In this document: positions 47,896 through 57,506 of the stretch, piece after piece
Layout: every line of letters begins with the position of its first letter
Position numbering within the stretch: the first letter of the stretch is position 1
Assembly (NCBI RefSeq): GCF_004348445.1
Contig: NZ_SMKV01000009.1
Location: 62,001-126,000, forward strand
Reading direction: 5' to 3'
DNA: 64,000 nt
Origin: Saccharopolyspora aridisoli
Lineage (GTDB): Bacteria; Actinomycetota; Actinomycetes; Mycobacteriales; Pseudonocardiaceae
Made by a program: the position numbers and the translations under genes
Notes under the pieces: generated by a model
What the model was told of the DNA's origin: nothing
Database searches by the model: none
Seen by the model: the letters and a program-made list of their open reading frames with translations, nothing else

Positions 47896-49089
47896 TCACC
47901 TCCCGAGCAACTCGTTCAGCTCGCTGCGCGGGTCGTGTTCGGCGGTGGCCTCGGCGTACTCGGCGAGCGCTTCGGCCGCCTTGCCGTCGAGCTTCGACGG
48001 CACCGCGACCTGCAGCGTCACCAGGAGGTCCCCGTTGCCACCGGCCTTCTTGCCCACGCCCTTGCCACGCACCCGGAAGGTCCGTCCGCTGCTGGTTCCG
48101 GCGGGAACCTTCAACGTGACCTTCCCGTCCAGGGTCGGCACCGCCAACGTAGTGCCCAGCGCGAGTTCCGGGAAGGTGACCGGGACCGAGATCGTCAGGT
48201 CATCACCGGATCGTCCGAACACCTTGTCGCCGTTGACGTGCACCACGACGAACAGATCGCCCGAGGTGGCGCCTTGTCGCCCGGGCTCGCCCTGCCCCGC
48301 CAGCCGGATCCGCTGCCCGTCGTCCACCCCTGGCGGGATGCGCACGGTCAGCGTCCGGGTGCGAGTGCTGATGCCCTCACCGCCGCAGTCCTCGCACGGG
48401 CTGTCGATGATCTGGCCGCGTCCCCGGCAGTCCGGGCACGGCTCGCTGAACGCGAACGCGCCCTGGTTGCGGGTGACCAGACCTGCGCCACCGCAGGTGG
48501 AGCAGCCGCGCGGCCGGGTTCCGGGCTTGGCCCCCGAGCCCCGGCAGGTCTGGCAGGTCGCCGGGCTCGACAGCCTCAACGGCACCGTGGCACCGCGCAC
48601 CGCTTCGTAGAAGTCGATGCGCACCTCGGTCTCGACGTCGGCCCCGCGCCGCGGCCTGCTGGCCGTGGTCGGGCCCGCGCCACCACCGGGTCGCCGGTTG
48701 CCGAACAACCCGCCGAACAGGTCGCCCAGGCCACCGGCCCCCTGCTGAGCACCGAAGAGGTCACCGAGGTCGAATCCGCCACCGGCACCGCCGGGACCGC
48801 CGAAGCCACCCGGAGCGCCGAAGCCACCGCCCGCGCCACCGAGCCCGCCGGCTCCGAAGAGCCGCCGGGCCTCGTCGTACTGCTTGCGCTTGTCGGGGTC
48901 GGACAGCACCCCGTACGCCTCGGAGACCGCCTTGAACTTGGACTCGGCCCGGGCGTTGCCGGGGTTGGCGTCGGGGTGGTTCTCCCGAGCCAGCTTCCGG
49001 TAAGCCTTCTTGATGTCCTCGGATGAAGCATCGGAGGAGACGCCCAGTTCAGCGTAGAAATCCTTGTCGAGCCATTCCCTGGCACTCAC
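47896..49089 (-). CDS. dnaJ: Chaperone DnaJ
   Basis: 397 aa from GTG 49089, with GGGAGGAGGA upstream. J-domain with HPD in [10 protein letters not shown], a Gly/Phe-rich linker ([18 protein letters not shown]), four CxxCxGxG zinc motifs ([32 protein letters not shown]) and a C-terminal substrate domain. It stimulates DnaK ATPase and delivers substrates. It resembles the DnaJ1 type encoded with dnaK and grpE in actinomycetes. Confidence 0.97.
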   Translation of the reverse strand: MSAREWLDKDFYAELGVSSDASSEDIKKAYRKLARENHPDANPGNARAESKFKAVSEAYGVLSDPDKRKQYDEARRLFGAGGLGGAGGGFGAPGGFGGPGGAGGGFDLGDLFGAQQGAGGLGDLFGGLFGNRRPGGGAGPTTASRPRRGADVETEVRIDFYEAVRGATVPLRLSSPATCQTCRGSGAKPGTRPRGCSTCGGAGLVTRNQGAFAFSEPCPDCRGRGQIIDSPCEDCGGEGISTRTRTLTVRIPPGVDDGQRIRLAGQGEPGRQGATSGDLFVVVHVNGDKVFGRSGDDLTISVPVTFPELALGTTLAVPTLDGKVTLKVPAGTSSGRTFRVRGKGVGKKAGGNGDLLVTLQVAVPSKLDGKAAEALAEYAEATAEHDPRSELNELLGR

Positions 49090-49114
49090 CGGACGCTCCT
49101 CCTCCCGCTCATGG

Positions 49115-49836
49115 TCACTCTTGTTCGGTGGACTCGCCGGACTGGTCGGCACCGGCCTCGGACGCGGTTTCCGCGTCGGCCTCGTAGTCGGTCACCGCGA
49201 CCATCGCCGGCCGCAGCACCCGCTCGCCGAACCGGTAACCGCGGCGCATCACGGTCGTGACCGTGGGTCCGGAGACCTCCGACGAGGTGGTGTGCTGGAC
49301 GGCCTCGTGCACCGACGGGTCGAACTCGTCGCCCTCGGCCCCGAACGCCTCCAGACCGGAGGAGTTCAGCGTGCCGATGAGCTTGTCGGCCACCGCCTTG
49401 AACGCGCCGTTGAGGTCGCCGTGCGCCTCGGCGCGCTCCAGGTCGTCGAGCACGGTCAGCAGGTCGCCGGCCACCGACGCCTTCGCGGCGGCGATCACCG
49501 ATTCGCGGTCGCGTTCCACCCGCTTGCGGTAGTTCGCGTACTCCGCGGTGACCCGCTTGAGGTCGGCGGTGAGCTCGTCGACCTGCTTCTGCAGGCCGGT
49601 GGACTCGCCGCCCTGCTCGGGCGAGGCACCGTCGACGGGCTGGTCGACCGACTCGTCGGCCTGACCCACGTTCTCGTCGAGGGTGCCGGACATGCTTTCG
49701 GCCACCTGAGCCTCGTCTCCGCTCGGAGCAGGGGTCCGGCGCTCGCCGGTCTCGGGGTCGATTCGACGCCGATCCCGGACGACCACCGGCTCCTGCTGCT
49801 CGCCTTCGTTGCGCGACATTTCGGGCCTGTCCGAAG

Positions 49837-49840
<4 letters not shown>
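49115..49840 (-). CDS. grpE: Nucleotide-exchange factor GrpE
   Basis: 241 aa from GTG 49840, overlapping the dnaK stop by 4 bases (GTGA); ATG 49819 is an alternative. The disordered acidic N-terminus precedes a long coiled coil ([31 protein letters not shown]) and the C-terminal beta-wing ([39 protein letters not shown]). It releases ADP from DnaK. Confidence 0.96.
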
Positions 49841-51705
<1,865 letters not shown>

Positions 51706-51755
51706 GGCTGGTTCCTCCAGTACTAGTCCAGTCCGCCCAAGGCCGTCTGGCGGCT

Positions 51756-51776
51756 CTTGAGCCTTTCTCGCTCAAG
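51756..51776 (-). promoter_or_regulatory. HspR operator 1 (HAIR) upstream of dnaK
   Basis: Perfect 6-bp arms CTTGAG (51756-51761) and CTCAAG (51771-51776) with 9 bases between, 51 bases upstream of the dnaK start. It fits the HspR-associated inverted repeat of Streptomyces and mycobacteria. Confidence 0.92.
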
Positions 51777-51808
51777 TTTTACCCACTACCCATGCGCACC
51801 GTCAACGG

Positions 51809-51829
51809 GTTGAGCAAGGGCCACTCAAG
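51809..51829 (-). promoter_or_regulatory. HspR operator 2 (HAIR) upstream of dnaK
   Basis: TTGAG-N9-CTCAA (51810-51814 and 51824-51828), 53 bp from the first operator centre to centre (about five helical turns). The outer base is G on the left, as at clpB. Confidence 0.9.
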
Positions 51830-51933
51830 CTTTCTGCCACTCCAACGCCTGACCAGCCCGATCAGTTCCCCGAACACCACCACCGGGTGACCCACCCGAC
51901 ACACCGAGGCACCCCGCCCCAGCGGGCGGCAAC

Positions 51934-52080
51934 CCGATTCCAGTGGGAATCAGGACGCGGACCTCCACTGGAACCAGGCCCCTGACTTCCTCCACTGGAA
52001 CCAGATCCCCAACTTCCGCTGAAGTCGGGTTCCCGATTTCCACTGGAACCAGGTCGCCCCGCACCCCGGCCGCTGGGACC
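51934..52080. repeat. Degenerate tandem array with about 27-bp units
   Basis: Units share CCACTGGAACCAG: copies start at about 51962, 51989 and 52040, with more diverged units at 51934 (CCAGTGGGAATCAG), 52016 and 52063. The units at 51962 and 51989 agree at about 23 of 27 positions. One unit resembles the repeat at 9082-9155. The array lies between the dnaK operators and the tetR gene ending at 52084. Antisense frames through it are not coding. The rest of 51706-52083 holds only the HspR sites. Confidence 0.7.
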
Positions 52081-52083
52081 AAG

Positions 52084-52677
52084 TCACGTCGGGGTGGAGG
52101 TGCCGAGGTAGTCGTGGGGGTGCATGAGGAAGCGGAGGACTGGTTCGAGGTCGTCGACCGCGGGGGGTTGGTCGGCGATGAGGGCCTGGATGAGCAGGCC
52201 GTCGATGCCCGCGATGAAGGCGCTGATGACCGGGTCGCTGCCGCTCCCGCCGTTGTTGATGTTGCCCCGGACGAGTTCGATCCAGCGGCGCGCGGCCGGG
52301 CGCAGGGCGGGTCGGCGTGCGGCGAGGAGGTAGAGCTCGTACTCGCCGATGGTGCGCTCGCGCTGCTCGATGATCATGCGGACGAGCAGCTCGGCGATGG
52401 CCCGCGGCCACTGGGTGTTGTCGGTGACCTGCTCGCGGACGGCGTTGATCTGCTCGACGAGCCCTTCGCACCCGTCGAGCAGACTGGCGACCAGCAGGTC
52501 GTCGATGCCGTTGAAGTAGTACGCGATCGACGCGGGCGGGACGCCTGCCTCGCGCGCGACGTTGCGGTGGCTGACCGCGCCGACGCCCTCGCGGGCCACG
52601 ACCCGCAGCGCCGCGTCGACGATCGCGCGACGGCGGCGTTCTCCCTTGAGCCGCCGCCCGTCGGTCACCTCTGTCAA
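52084..52677 (-). CDS. TetR-family regulator cotranscribed with an SMR pump
   Basis: 197 aa. HTH: RRRAIVDAALRVVAREGVGAV, SHRNVAREAGVPPASIAYYFNGIDDLL. The ligand domain resembles the TetR_C group of the YxaF/BetI type. Its start overlaps the SMR stop by 4 bases, so it is the second gene of the pair. A 14-bp palindrome before the SMR gene is the probable operator, giving autoregulation. Confidence 0.92.
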   Translation of the reverse strand: MTEVTDGRRLKGERRRRAIVDAALRVVAREGVGAVSHRNVAREAGVPPASIAYYFNGIDDLLVASLLDGCEGLVEQINAVREQVTDNTQWPRAIAELLVRMIIEQRERTIGEYELYLLAARRPALRPAARRWIELVRGNINNGGSGSDPVISAFIAGIDGLLIQALIADQPPAVDDLEPVLRFLMHPHDYLGTSTPT

Positions 52678-52997
52678 TGCGCGCCTCCCAGTTCCAGTGC
52701 CACCACCCCGCCGATGATGAGCGCGATGCCCGCGACCTGCACAGCGGTGATCGACTCACCGAGGAACACCGCCCCGATGACGGCGACCAGCGCGACTCCG
52801 GCTCCCGCCCAGATCGCGTAGACGACGCCGACGGGCAGCCCGAGCTTGAGCACCGCGCTCATGGCGGTGAACGCGACCGCATATCCAATCACGACCGCCA
52901 CCGACGGGACGGGCTTGCTGAATCCCTCCGACAGCTTCAGCGACACCGTGCCCACCACTTCGCTGCAGATCGCCACCACGAGCAGCAGGTACGCCAC
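52674..52997 (-). CDS. Small multidrug resistance (SMR) transporter
   Basis: 107 aa from GTG 52997, with GAGGAGG 4 bases upstream. The upstream ATG at 53018 overlaps the operator and has no ribosome site. Four membrane helices; the essential Glu is residue 13 (VAICSEVVGTVSLK, equivalent to EmrE Glu14), with YAIWAGAGVALVAVIG for helix 3. It exports cationic drugs as an antiparallel dimer. Single-gene type, like EmrE/Mmr. Confidence 0.95.
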   Translation of the reverse strand: MAYLLLVVAICSEVVGTVSLKLSEGFSKPVPSVAVVIGYAVAFTAMSAVLKLGLPVGVVYAIWAGAGVALVAVIGAVFLGESITAVQVAGIALIIGGVVALELGGAH

Positions 52998-53017
52998 GAG
53001 ACCTCCTCGAATCAACA

Positions 53018-53031
53018 TGGGCGATCGCCCA
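53018..53031 (-). promoter_or_regulatory. TetR operator overlapping the SMR leader
   Basis: The perfect 14-bp palindrome TGGGCGATCGCCCA lies just downstream of a TATAGA-like -10 element (about 53034-53039, minus strand) and 21 bases upstream of the SMR start. Position is ideal for repression. Confidence 0.75.
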
Positions 53032-53075
53032 ACTTCTATAACGTGCGCGTTCCCGGGTCGCGGGAACGAACGGGA

Positions 53076-53483
53076 TCAGTCGCGCTTGCCGGGGCCGCCG
53101 ATGGTCATGGCCACGGCGATCGCCGCCCAGATCACGAGGGGGATGGCGGGCCAGAAGAACTTCAGGTCACCGGAGGCAACCGAGGTCACACCCCAGATGG
53201 CGATCATGATGACCGCCCCGCCTGCCCAGTCCCGCCACTCCTTGGACACCTTCTCCTCGTGCTCCTCGCGCGCGACGACCTCGGCCGAGGGCTCGGGAAC
53301 CGGGAGGTCCCTGGTCAGCGGTTCCAGCTCGCCGAAGGTCGTCGCGCCGTAGGCGCTCTGCAGGCGCTCGTCGTACTCGGTGATGGTCAGCCGGCCCTCG
53401 TCGAGCGCGGTGCGCAGCCGCGCGGCGACCTCTTCCCGGTCGGCGTCGGAGGCCCGCATGCCTCCGCGGTTCGGATCCACCAT
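53076..53483 (-). CDS. DUF1707 membrane protein
   Basis: 135 aa from ATG 53483. The N-terminal DUF1707 (SHOCT-like) block is MRASDADREEVAARLRTALDEGRLTITEYDERLQSAYGATTFGEL. Two membrane segments follow (AVIMIAIWGVTSVA and WPAIPLVIWAAIAVAMTIG). Very common in actinomycetes; function unknown, probably a membrane-associated regulator. A 10-bp inverted repeat lies upstream. Confidence 0.9.
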   Translation of the reverse strand: MVDPNRGGMRASDADREEVAARLRTALDEGRLTITEYDERLQSAYGATTFGELEPLTRDLPVPEPSAEVVAREEHEEKVSKEWRDWAGGAVIMIAIWGVTSVASGDLKFFWPAIPLVIWAAIAVAMTIGGPGKRD

Positions 53484-53502
53484 GCCCCTACCCCCAGGTG
53501 CG

Positions 53503-53535
53503 GATTGATCGATGACCACGGTTACTCGATCAATC
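53503..53535. promoter_or_regulatory. Inverted repeat upstream of the DUF1707 gene
   Basis: GATTGATCGA (53503-53512) and TCGATCAATC (53526-53535), a perfect 10-bp match around 13 bases. It is 20-50 bases upstream of the start at 53483. Possibly an operator. Apart from this and the 53795 palindrome, the gap 53484-53859 has no recognisable gene. Confidence 0.5.
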
Positions 53536-53794
53536 ACGTGGCGAAAATCGCACAATCAGTCATCAGTTTGCCTTGATCGGCACCACCGCGGCGGCGAGAC
53601 CGCGACAGCTGCCCACACCTGCCCCGGGCGTTCAACAGCGGCAACTCCAGGAACACCGGCACCCCGGACGACCGCGATCTGGTCGCCACGACACCGAAAA
53701 TAGCAGAAAACTGGACGAACGCCCAAGTAGTTTTTCGACCTGGGGTCTCGCAGAATCACCGTCTGTTCCCGAATTCACGCCCCAGCCCCCGTGG

Positions 53795-53810
53795 TTACCA
53801 GCGGGTAACA
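53795..53810 (+). promoter_or_regulatory. GTTACC-N4-GGTAAC palindrome upstream of the EtfD-like gene
   Basis: Perfect 6-bp arms 50 bases upstream of the start at 53860. It has the form of a TetR-type or fatty-acid-regulator site; the binding protein is unknown. Confidence 0.55.
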
Positions 53811-53859
53811 GGGCGTACGCTCCCCAAACGGACAACCCCCGAAACAGGAGGCCGCGAGC

Positions 53860-56088
53860 ATGGGTGCTGTACAGATCACGCTTGGCGCGATCTCGGTCGC
53901 GCTCGGCGTCGTCGCGTGGAGCATGTTCGCCATGACCATCGCCCGATTCGTGCGGATCATCCGCCTCGGGCAACCCGACGGCACCCGGAACGGTCCGGCT
54001 CTGGCGCGTCTGGCCACACTGGTCAAGGAGTTCGCCGCGCACACCCGGATGAACAAGTACCGCAACGTCGGCGTGTGGCACTGGCTGGTCATGTGGGGCT
54101 TCATGCTCGGCTCCCTTGCCCTGTTCGAGGCCTACGGCGAGGTCTTCGTCCCCACCTGGGGCTGGCCGGTCCTCGACCACCTGGCGATCTACCACCTGCT
54201 GATGGAGGTCTTGGGCGTCGGCACGGTCGTCGGCATCCTGGTGCTGATGGCGATCCGCCAGGCCAACCACCCGCGCAAGGCCGGACGGGTCTCGCGCTTC
54301 CAGGGCTCCAACTTCGCCTGGGCCTACTTCATCGAGGCCGTGGTGCTGATCGAGGGCATCGGCATCCTCGGTGTTCGCGCCGCCAAGGCCGCGCTGGGCG
54401 TGCACGAGATGCCGCTGTGGGCCGAGTTCGTCTCCGGCCCGGTCGGCATGCTGCTGCCCGCCAGCGAGAACCTGGTCTCGGTGTTCGCCTTCATCAAGCT
54501 GATGAGCGCCACCGTCTGGCTGATCGTCGTCGCCCGCACCATGACCATGGGTGTGGCGTGGCACCGGTTCAGCGCGTTCTTCAACATCTACTTCAAGCGC
54601 GAGGACGACGGTGACGTCGCCCTGGGCGCGGTCAAGCCGATGATGTCGGGCGGCAAGCCGCTGGACTTCGAGGAGGCCGATCCCGACACCGACGTGTTCG
54701 GCGCCGGCAAGGTCGAGGACTTCTCGTGGAAGGGCTGGCTGGACTTCACGACCTGCACCGAGTGCGGTCGCTGCCAGTCGCAGTGCCCCGCCTGGAACAC
54801 CGGCAAGCCGCTGTCGCCGAAGCTGATGATCACCCAGCTGCGCGACCACGCCTACGCCAAGGCGCCGTACCTGCTCGCCGGTGGCAGCAAGGACATGGCC
54901 GGCGACGAGGTCGGCATCACCGGTGACGGCGCCGAGGAGAAGTTGGCCAAGATCGACGCGCTGGCGCTGGCCGAGGCCGAGCGCCCGCTGGTCGGCGGCC
55001 CGGAGGAGATGGGCGTCATCGACCCCGAGGTCCTGTGGGCCTGCACCTCCTGCGGTGCCTGCGTCGAGCAGTGCCCGGTCGACATCGAGCACGTGGACCA
55101 CATCGTCGACATGCGCCGCTACCAGGTCATGATCGAGTCGAACTTCCCGACCGAGCTGGGCGGGATGTTCAAGAACTTGGAGAACAAGGGCAACCCGTGG
55201 GGCCAGAACGCCAAGGACCGCCTCGCGTGGACCGAGGACCTGGACTTCGAGGTGCCGGTCTTCGACGGTGAGCTCGCCGCCGACGACGAGTACCTGTTCT
55301 GGGTCGGCTGCGCCGGTGCCTTCGAGGACCGCGCGAAGAAGACCACCCAGGCCGTCGCCGAGCTGCTGCACATGGCGGGCGTGAAGTACAAGGTGCTGGG
55401 CCCGGAGGAGACCTGCACCGGTGACCCGGCCCGCCGCGCTGGCAACGAGTTCATCTTCCAGATGATGGCCCAGCAGAACGTCGAGGTCCTCAACGGAGTC
55501 TTCGAGGGCCGCGAGCCTGGCAAGCGCAAGATCGTCGCGACCTGCGCGCACTGCTTCAACAGCCTCGCCAACGAGTACTCCGAGCTCGGCGGCGACTACG
55601 AGGTCGTGCACCACACCCAGCTGCTGAACAAGCTGGTCCGCGAGAAGCGACTGATCCCGGTCGCCCCGGTCGCCGAGGACGTGACCTACCACGACCCCTG
55701 CTACCTGGGACGGCACAACAAGGTCTACACGCCGCCGCGCGACCTGGTCGGTGCCGCGGGTGCGACCTTCCGCGAGATGCCGCGCCACGCGGACCGCGCC
55801 ATGTGCTGCGGCGCCGGCGGTGCCCGCATGTGGATGGAGGAGCGCACCGGCAAGCGGATCAACCAGGAGCGCGTCGACGAGGCCCTGGGCACCGCCCCCT
55901 CGAAGATCGCCACCGGTTGCCCGTTCTGCAAGGTGATGCTCTCCGACGGCGTCACGGCCCGGAAGAGCGAGAAGGTCGCGAGCGAGTCCGTCGAGGTCGT
56001 CGACGTCGCCCAGCTGCTGCTCAACGCGGTCAAGCGCGGCGACGGGCAGAAGGACGGCGCAGCCGAGGCGGAACCCGCCAGCAGCTGA
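53860..56088 (+). CDS. EtfD-like membrane (Fe-S)-binding oxidoreductase
   Basis: 742 aa from ATG 53860, with AGGAGG upstream. Six or so membrane segments in residues 1-240 are followed by two 4Fe-4S motifs (CTECGRCQSQCP near 305 and CTSCGACVEQCP near 400). Two heterodisulfide-reductase-type CCG domains come after these (CTGDPARRAGNE; CAHCFNSL; CYLGRHN; CCGAGGARMWMEE). It resembles Rv0338c of M. tuberculosis, described as EtfD, which passes electrons from acyl-CoA oxidation via electron-transfer flavoprotein to the quinone pool. No etf genes are adjacent. A GTTACC palindrome lies 50 bases upstream. Confidence 0.93.
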   Translation: MGAVQITLGAISVALGVVAWSMFAMTIARFVRIIRLGQPDGTRNGPALARLATLVKEFAAHTRMNKYRNVGVWHWLVMWGFMLGSLALFEAYGEVFVPTWGWPVLDHLAIYHLLMEVLGVGTVVGILVLMAIRQANHPRKAGRVSRFQGSNFAWAYFIEAVVLIEGIGILGVRAAKAALGVHEMPLWAEFVSGPVGMLLPASENLVSVFAFIKLMSATVWLIVVARTMTMGVAWHRFSAFFNIYFKREDDGDVALGAVKPMMSGGKPLDFEEADPDTDVFGAGKVEDFSWKGWLDFTTCTECGRCQSQCPAWNTGKPLSPKLMITQLRDHAYAKAPYLLAGGSKDMAGDEVGITGDGAEEKLAKIDALALAEAERPLVGGPEEMGVIDPEVLWACTSCGACVEQCPVDIEHVDHIVDMRRYQVMIESNFPTELGGMFKNLENKGNPWGQNAKDRLAWTEDLDFEVPVFDGELAADDEYLFWVGCAGAFEDRAKKTTQAVAELLHMAGVKYKVLGPEETCTGDPARRAGNEFIFQMMAQQNVEVLNGVFEGREPGKRKIVATCAHCFNSLANEYSELGGDYEVVHHTQLLNKLVREKRLIPVAPVAEDVTYHDPCYLGRHNKVYTPPRDLVGAAGATFREMPRHADRAMCCGAGGARMWMEERTGKRINQERVDEALGTAPSKIATGCPFCKVMLSDGVTARKSEKVASESVEVVDVAQLLLNAVKRGDGQKDGAAEAEPASS

Positions 56089-56101
56089 CGGTTCTGAGCT
56101 G

Positions 56102-56134
56102 AGAAGGGCGCTTCCCGCTGGGAGGCGCCCTTCT
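56102..56134. terminator. Bidirectional terminator
   Basis: Stem GAAGGGCGC (56103-56111) with GCGCCCTTC (56125-56133), extended inward by CCC/GGG pairs to a GCT loop, followed by TTGCTCT. Between the EtfD-like gene and the convergent DUF397 gene. Confidence 0.85.
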
Positions 56135-56139
56135 TGCTC

Positions 56140-56328
56140 TCAACGGTCGTCGAGCGACGTTAAGAACCGTCGCCAAGACTTGGGCGAGAAAGCGAGGATG
56201 CCAGCGTCCGGGCTCTTGGAGTCCCTCACCGCGATGTCCTCTTCGACGAACGCGACCTCGACACATGCAGCACCATTGCCGCCCGCGCTACGACTGCTCT
56301 TACGCCAGTTGGCTTCCGTGAGATCCAT
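56140..56328 (-). CDS. DUF397 protein
   Basis: 62 aa. Typical DUF397: ANWRKSSRSAGGNGAACVEVAF, VRDSKSPDAGILAFSPKSW. In streptomycetes these are partners of XRE/DUF5753 regulators, as in the BldB/WhiJ-type systems. The gene starts 29 bases inside the end of the upstream XRE gene, so translation is coupled. Confidence 0.94.
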   Translation of the reverse strand: MDLTEANWRKSSRSAGGNGAACVEVAFVEEDIAVRDSKSPDAGILAFSPKSWRRFLTSLDDR

Positions 56329-57151
56329 GCTCAGCCTCCGCTAGCTCTCGGATCCGCGCGAGCGAGTCCGCGCAGCTCAGCGCCGCAGCGCGCAATCGCT
56401 CGAAGGTCAGCGTAGCTCGCTGGACGCTCACGGGGTTCTCGATATGCGTCGAGCCCGAGGCGTGCTCGAGGTAGAGAACATCGGAATCGTCCGGGTCCGG
56501 ATAGCTGAGCAGCACGAAGGAACCCTCCAGGCCGAAGGAAATCCCAGAACCGGTGGGCAGCACCCGAATCGTGACCGTGTCCAACTGCGCGAGTTCTTCC
56601 AGCTGCCGAAGCTGCCGTCGCATGACACCCGCGCCGCCGATCGGCCTCCGCAGCACGGACTCCTCGATGATCGCTTCGAAAGTCATGTCGCTGAGCCGGT
56701 CCTTTCGCCGCATCCGCGCAGCCGTGACCGCCGCTATCCGCTCAGGTAAGACCGAGTCTCCACCGACGAACAGCTCTCTCGCGTATTCGTCGGTCTGGAA
56801 CATGCCCGGTACGACCCCGAGTTGCCACTCACGGACCGAATCGGCTTCTTCTTCCAAGGTGTAATAGCCACGATCACCAATGCCGTAGGCGTGCCACCAC
56901 GGCTTCGCCCTCGCCGACCTGGCCAGATCCACCAGACCCGGGTCGTAGGCGTCGTAGAGGTCCATCATCGAGCGCACCTCGTGGACGGAGGTGGCGACCT
57001 CGCCGGTCTCCTTGCGGCTGAGGGCACTTGTCGACATGTCCAGCGAAGCGGCGGCCTGCTCCTGGGTGAACCCGGCGCCCTCCCGCAACCGCCGTATCCG
57101 CCGCGCGAGCCGGCGCCGCCGGAACGTGGGGCTGGTGCGCACGAATTCCAT
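56300..57151 (-). CDS. XRE-family regulator with DUF5753 domain
   Basis: 283 aa. The N-terminal HTH is RRIRRLREGAGFTQEQAAASLDMSTSALSRKETGEV (about residues 16-52). The DUF5753 ligand-like domain starts near 95: REWQLGVVPGMFQTDEYARELF, ... FGLEGSFVLLSYPDPDDSDVLYLEH. WhiJ-like regulators of this type act with a DUF397 protein on development or secondary metabolism. The 79-base gap to the divergent small gene has several GGGAT/ATCCC palindromes. Confidence 0.93.
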   Translation of the reverse strand: MEFVRTSPTFRRRRLARRIRRLREGAGFTQEQAAASLDMSTSALSRKETGEVATSVHEVRSMMDLYDAYDPGLVDLARSARAKPWWHAYGIGDRGYYTLEEEADSVREWQLGVVPGMFQTDEYARELFVGGDSVLPERIAAVTAARMRRKDRLSDMTFEAIIEESVLRRPIGGAGVMRRQLRQLEELAQLDTVTIRVLPTGSGISFGLEGSFVLLSYPDPDDSDVLYLEHASGSTHIENPVSVQRATLTFERLRAAALSCADSLARIRELAEAEHGSHGSQLA

Positions 57152-57160
57152 GATCGCAGC

Positions 57161-57212
57161 GGGAACCCGTTACCGGGATTCCCGATTGCGGGGATCCCGA
57201 TCGGGTGATCCC
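57161..57212. promoter_or_regulatory. Cluster of GGGA/TCCC palindromes
   Basis: CGGGA-T-TCCCG (57174-57184), GGGATCCC (57191-57198) and CCCGATCGGG (57196-57205) are perfect palindromes within 40 bases, flanked by GGGAACCCG (57161) and GATCCCG. They lie between the divergent XRE gene and a small gene. They are likely operators of the XRE protein. Confidence 0.6.
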
Positions 57213-57230
57213 GCGTGGACCCTCAACGCG

Positions 57231-57440
57231 ATGACACCGAAGATCTTCGGCCTCGCCGAGAAGAACACCGACGGAACCCCCGACCCCGACAAGGTTCAGA
57301 TCTGGGGCATGGAGCTGGAAACCAGAGCGGTCCTGTTCTGGCTGGAACGGGGCAGGAGCCAGTTCGCGGTCTTCGACACGGCCGAGAACGCCAACGCCCG
57401 CTTCGGCGACCTCTTCAACCTCACCCTCTACCGCCCCTGA
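57231..57440 (+). CDS. Small conserved protein of unknown function
   Basis: 69 aa from ATG 57231. The sequence MTPKIFGLAEKN, VQIWGMELETRAVLFW and FAVFDTAENANARF looks like a compact alpha/beta protein without membrane segments. It is divergent from the XRE regulator, and the shared palindromic promoter suggests it is a target. A terminator follows after 10 bases. Confidence 0.65.
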   Translation: MTPKIFGLAEKNTDGTPDPDKVQIWGMELETRAVLFWLERGRSQFAVFDTAENANARFGDLFNLTLYRP

Positions 57441-57450
57441 CCTCCAAGAG

Positions 57451-57488
57451 CAGTTGAGGGCGCCCCCGGGTGGGGACGCCCTCGACTG
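57451..57488. terminator. Bidirectional terminator
   Basis: Stem CAGTTGAGGGCG (57451-57462) with CGCCCTCGACTG (57477-57488), including one G-U pair, extended inward by CCCC/GGGG. Between the small gene and the convergent sugar porter. Confidence 0.8.
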
Positions 57489-57506
57489 AGCCTGTGGGAG
57501 CTGGGG

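Noticed and set aside
51825-52082. Minus-strand 85-codon frame with repeated VPVE motifs
   Set aside because: It reads through the tandem DNA repeat; the repetition is a property of the DNA and there is no ribosome site.
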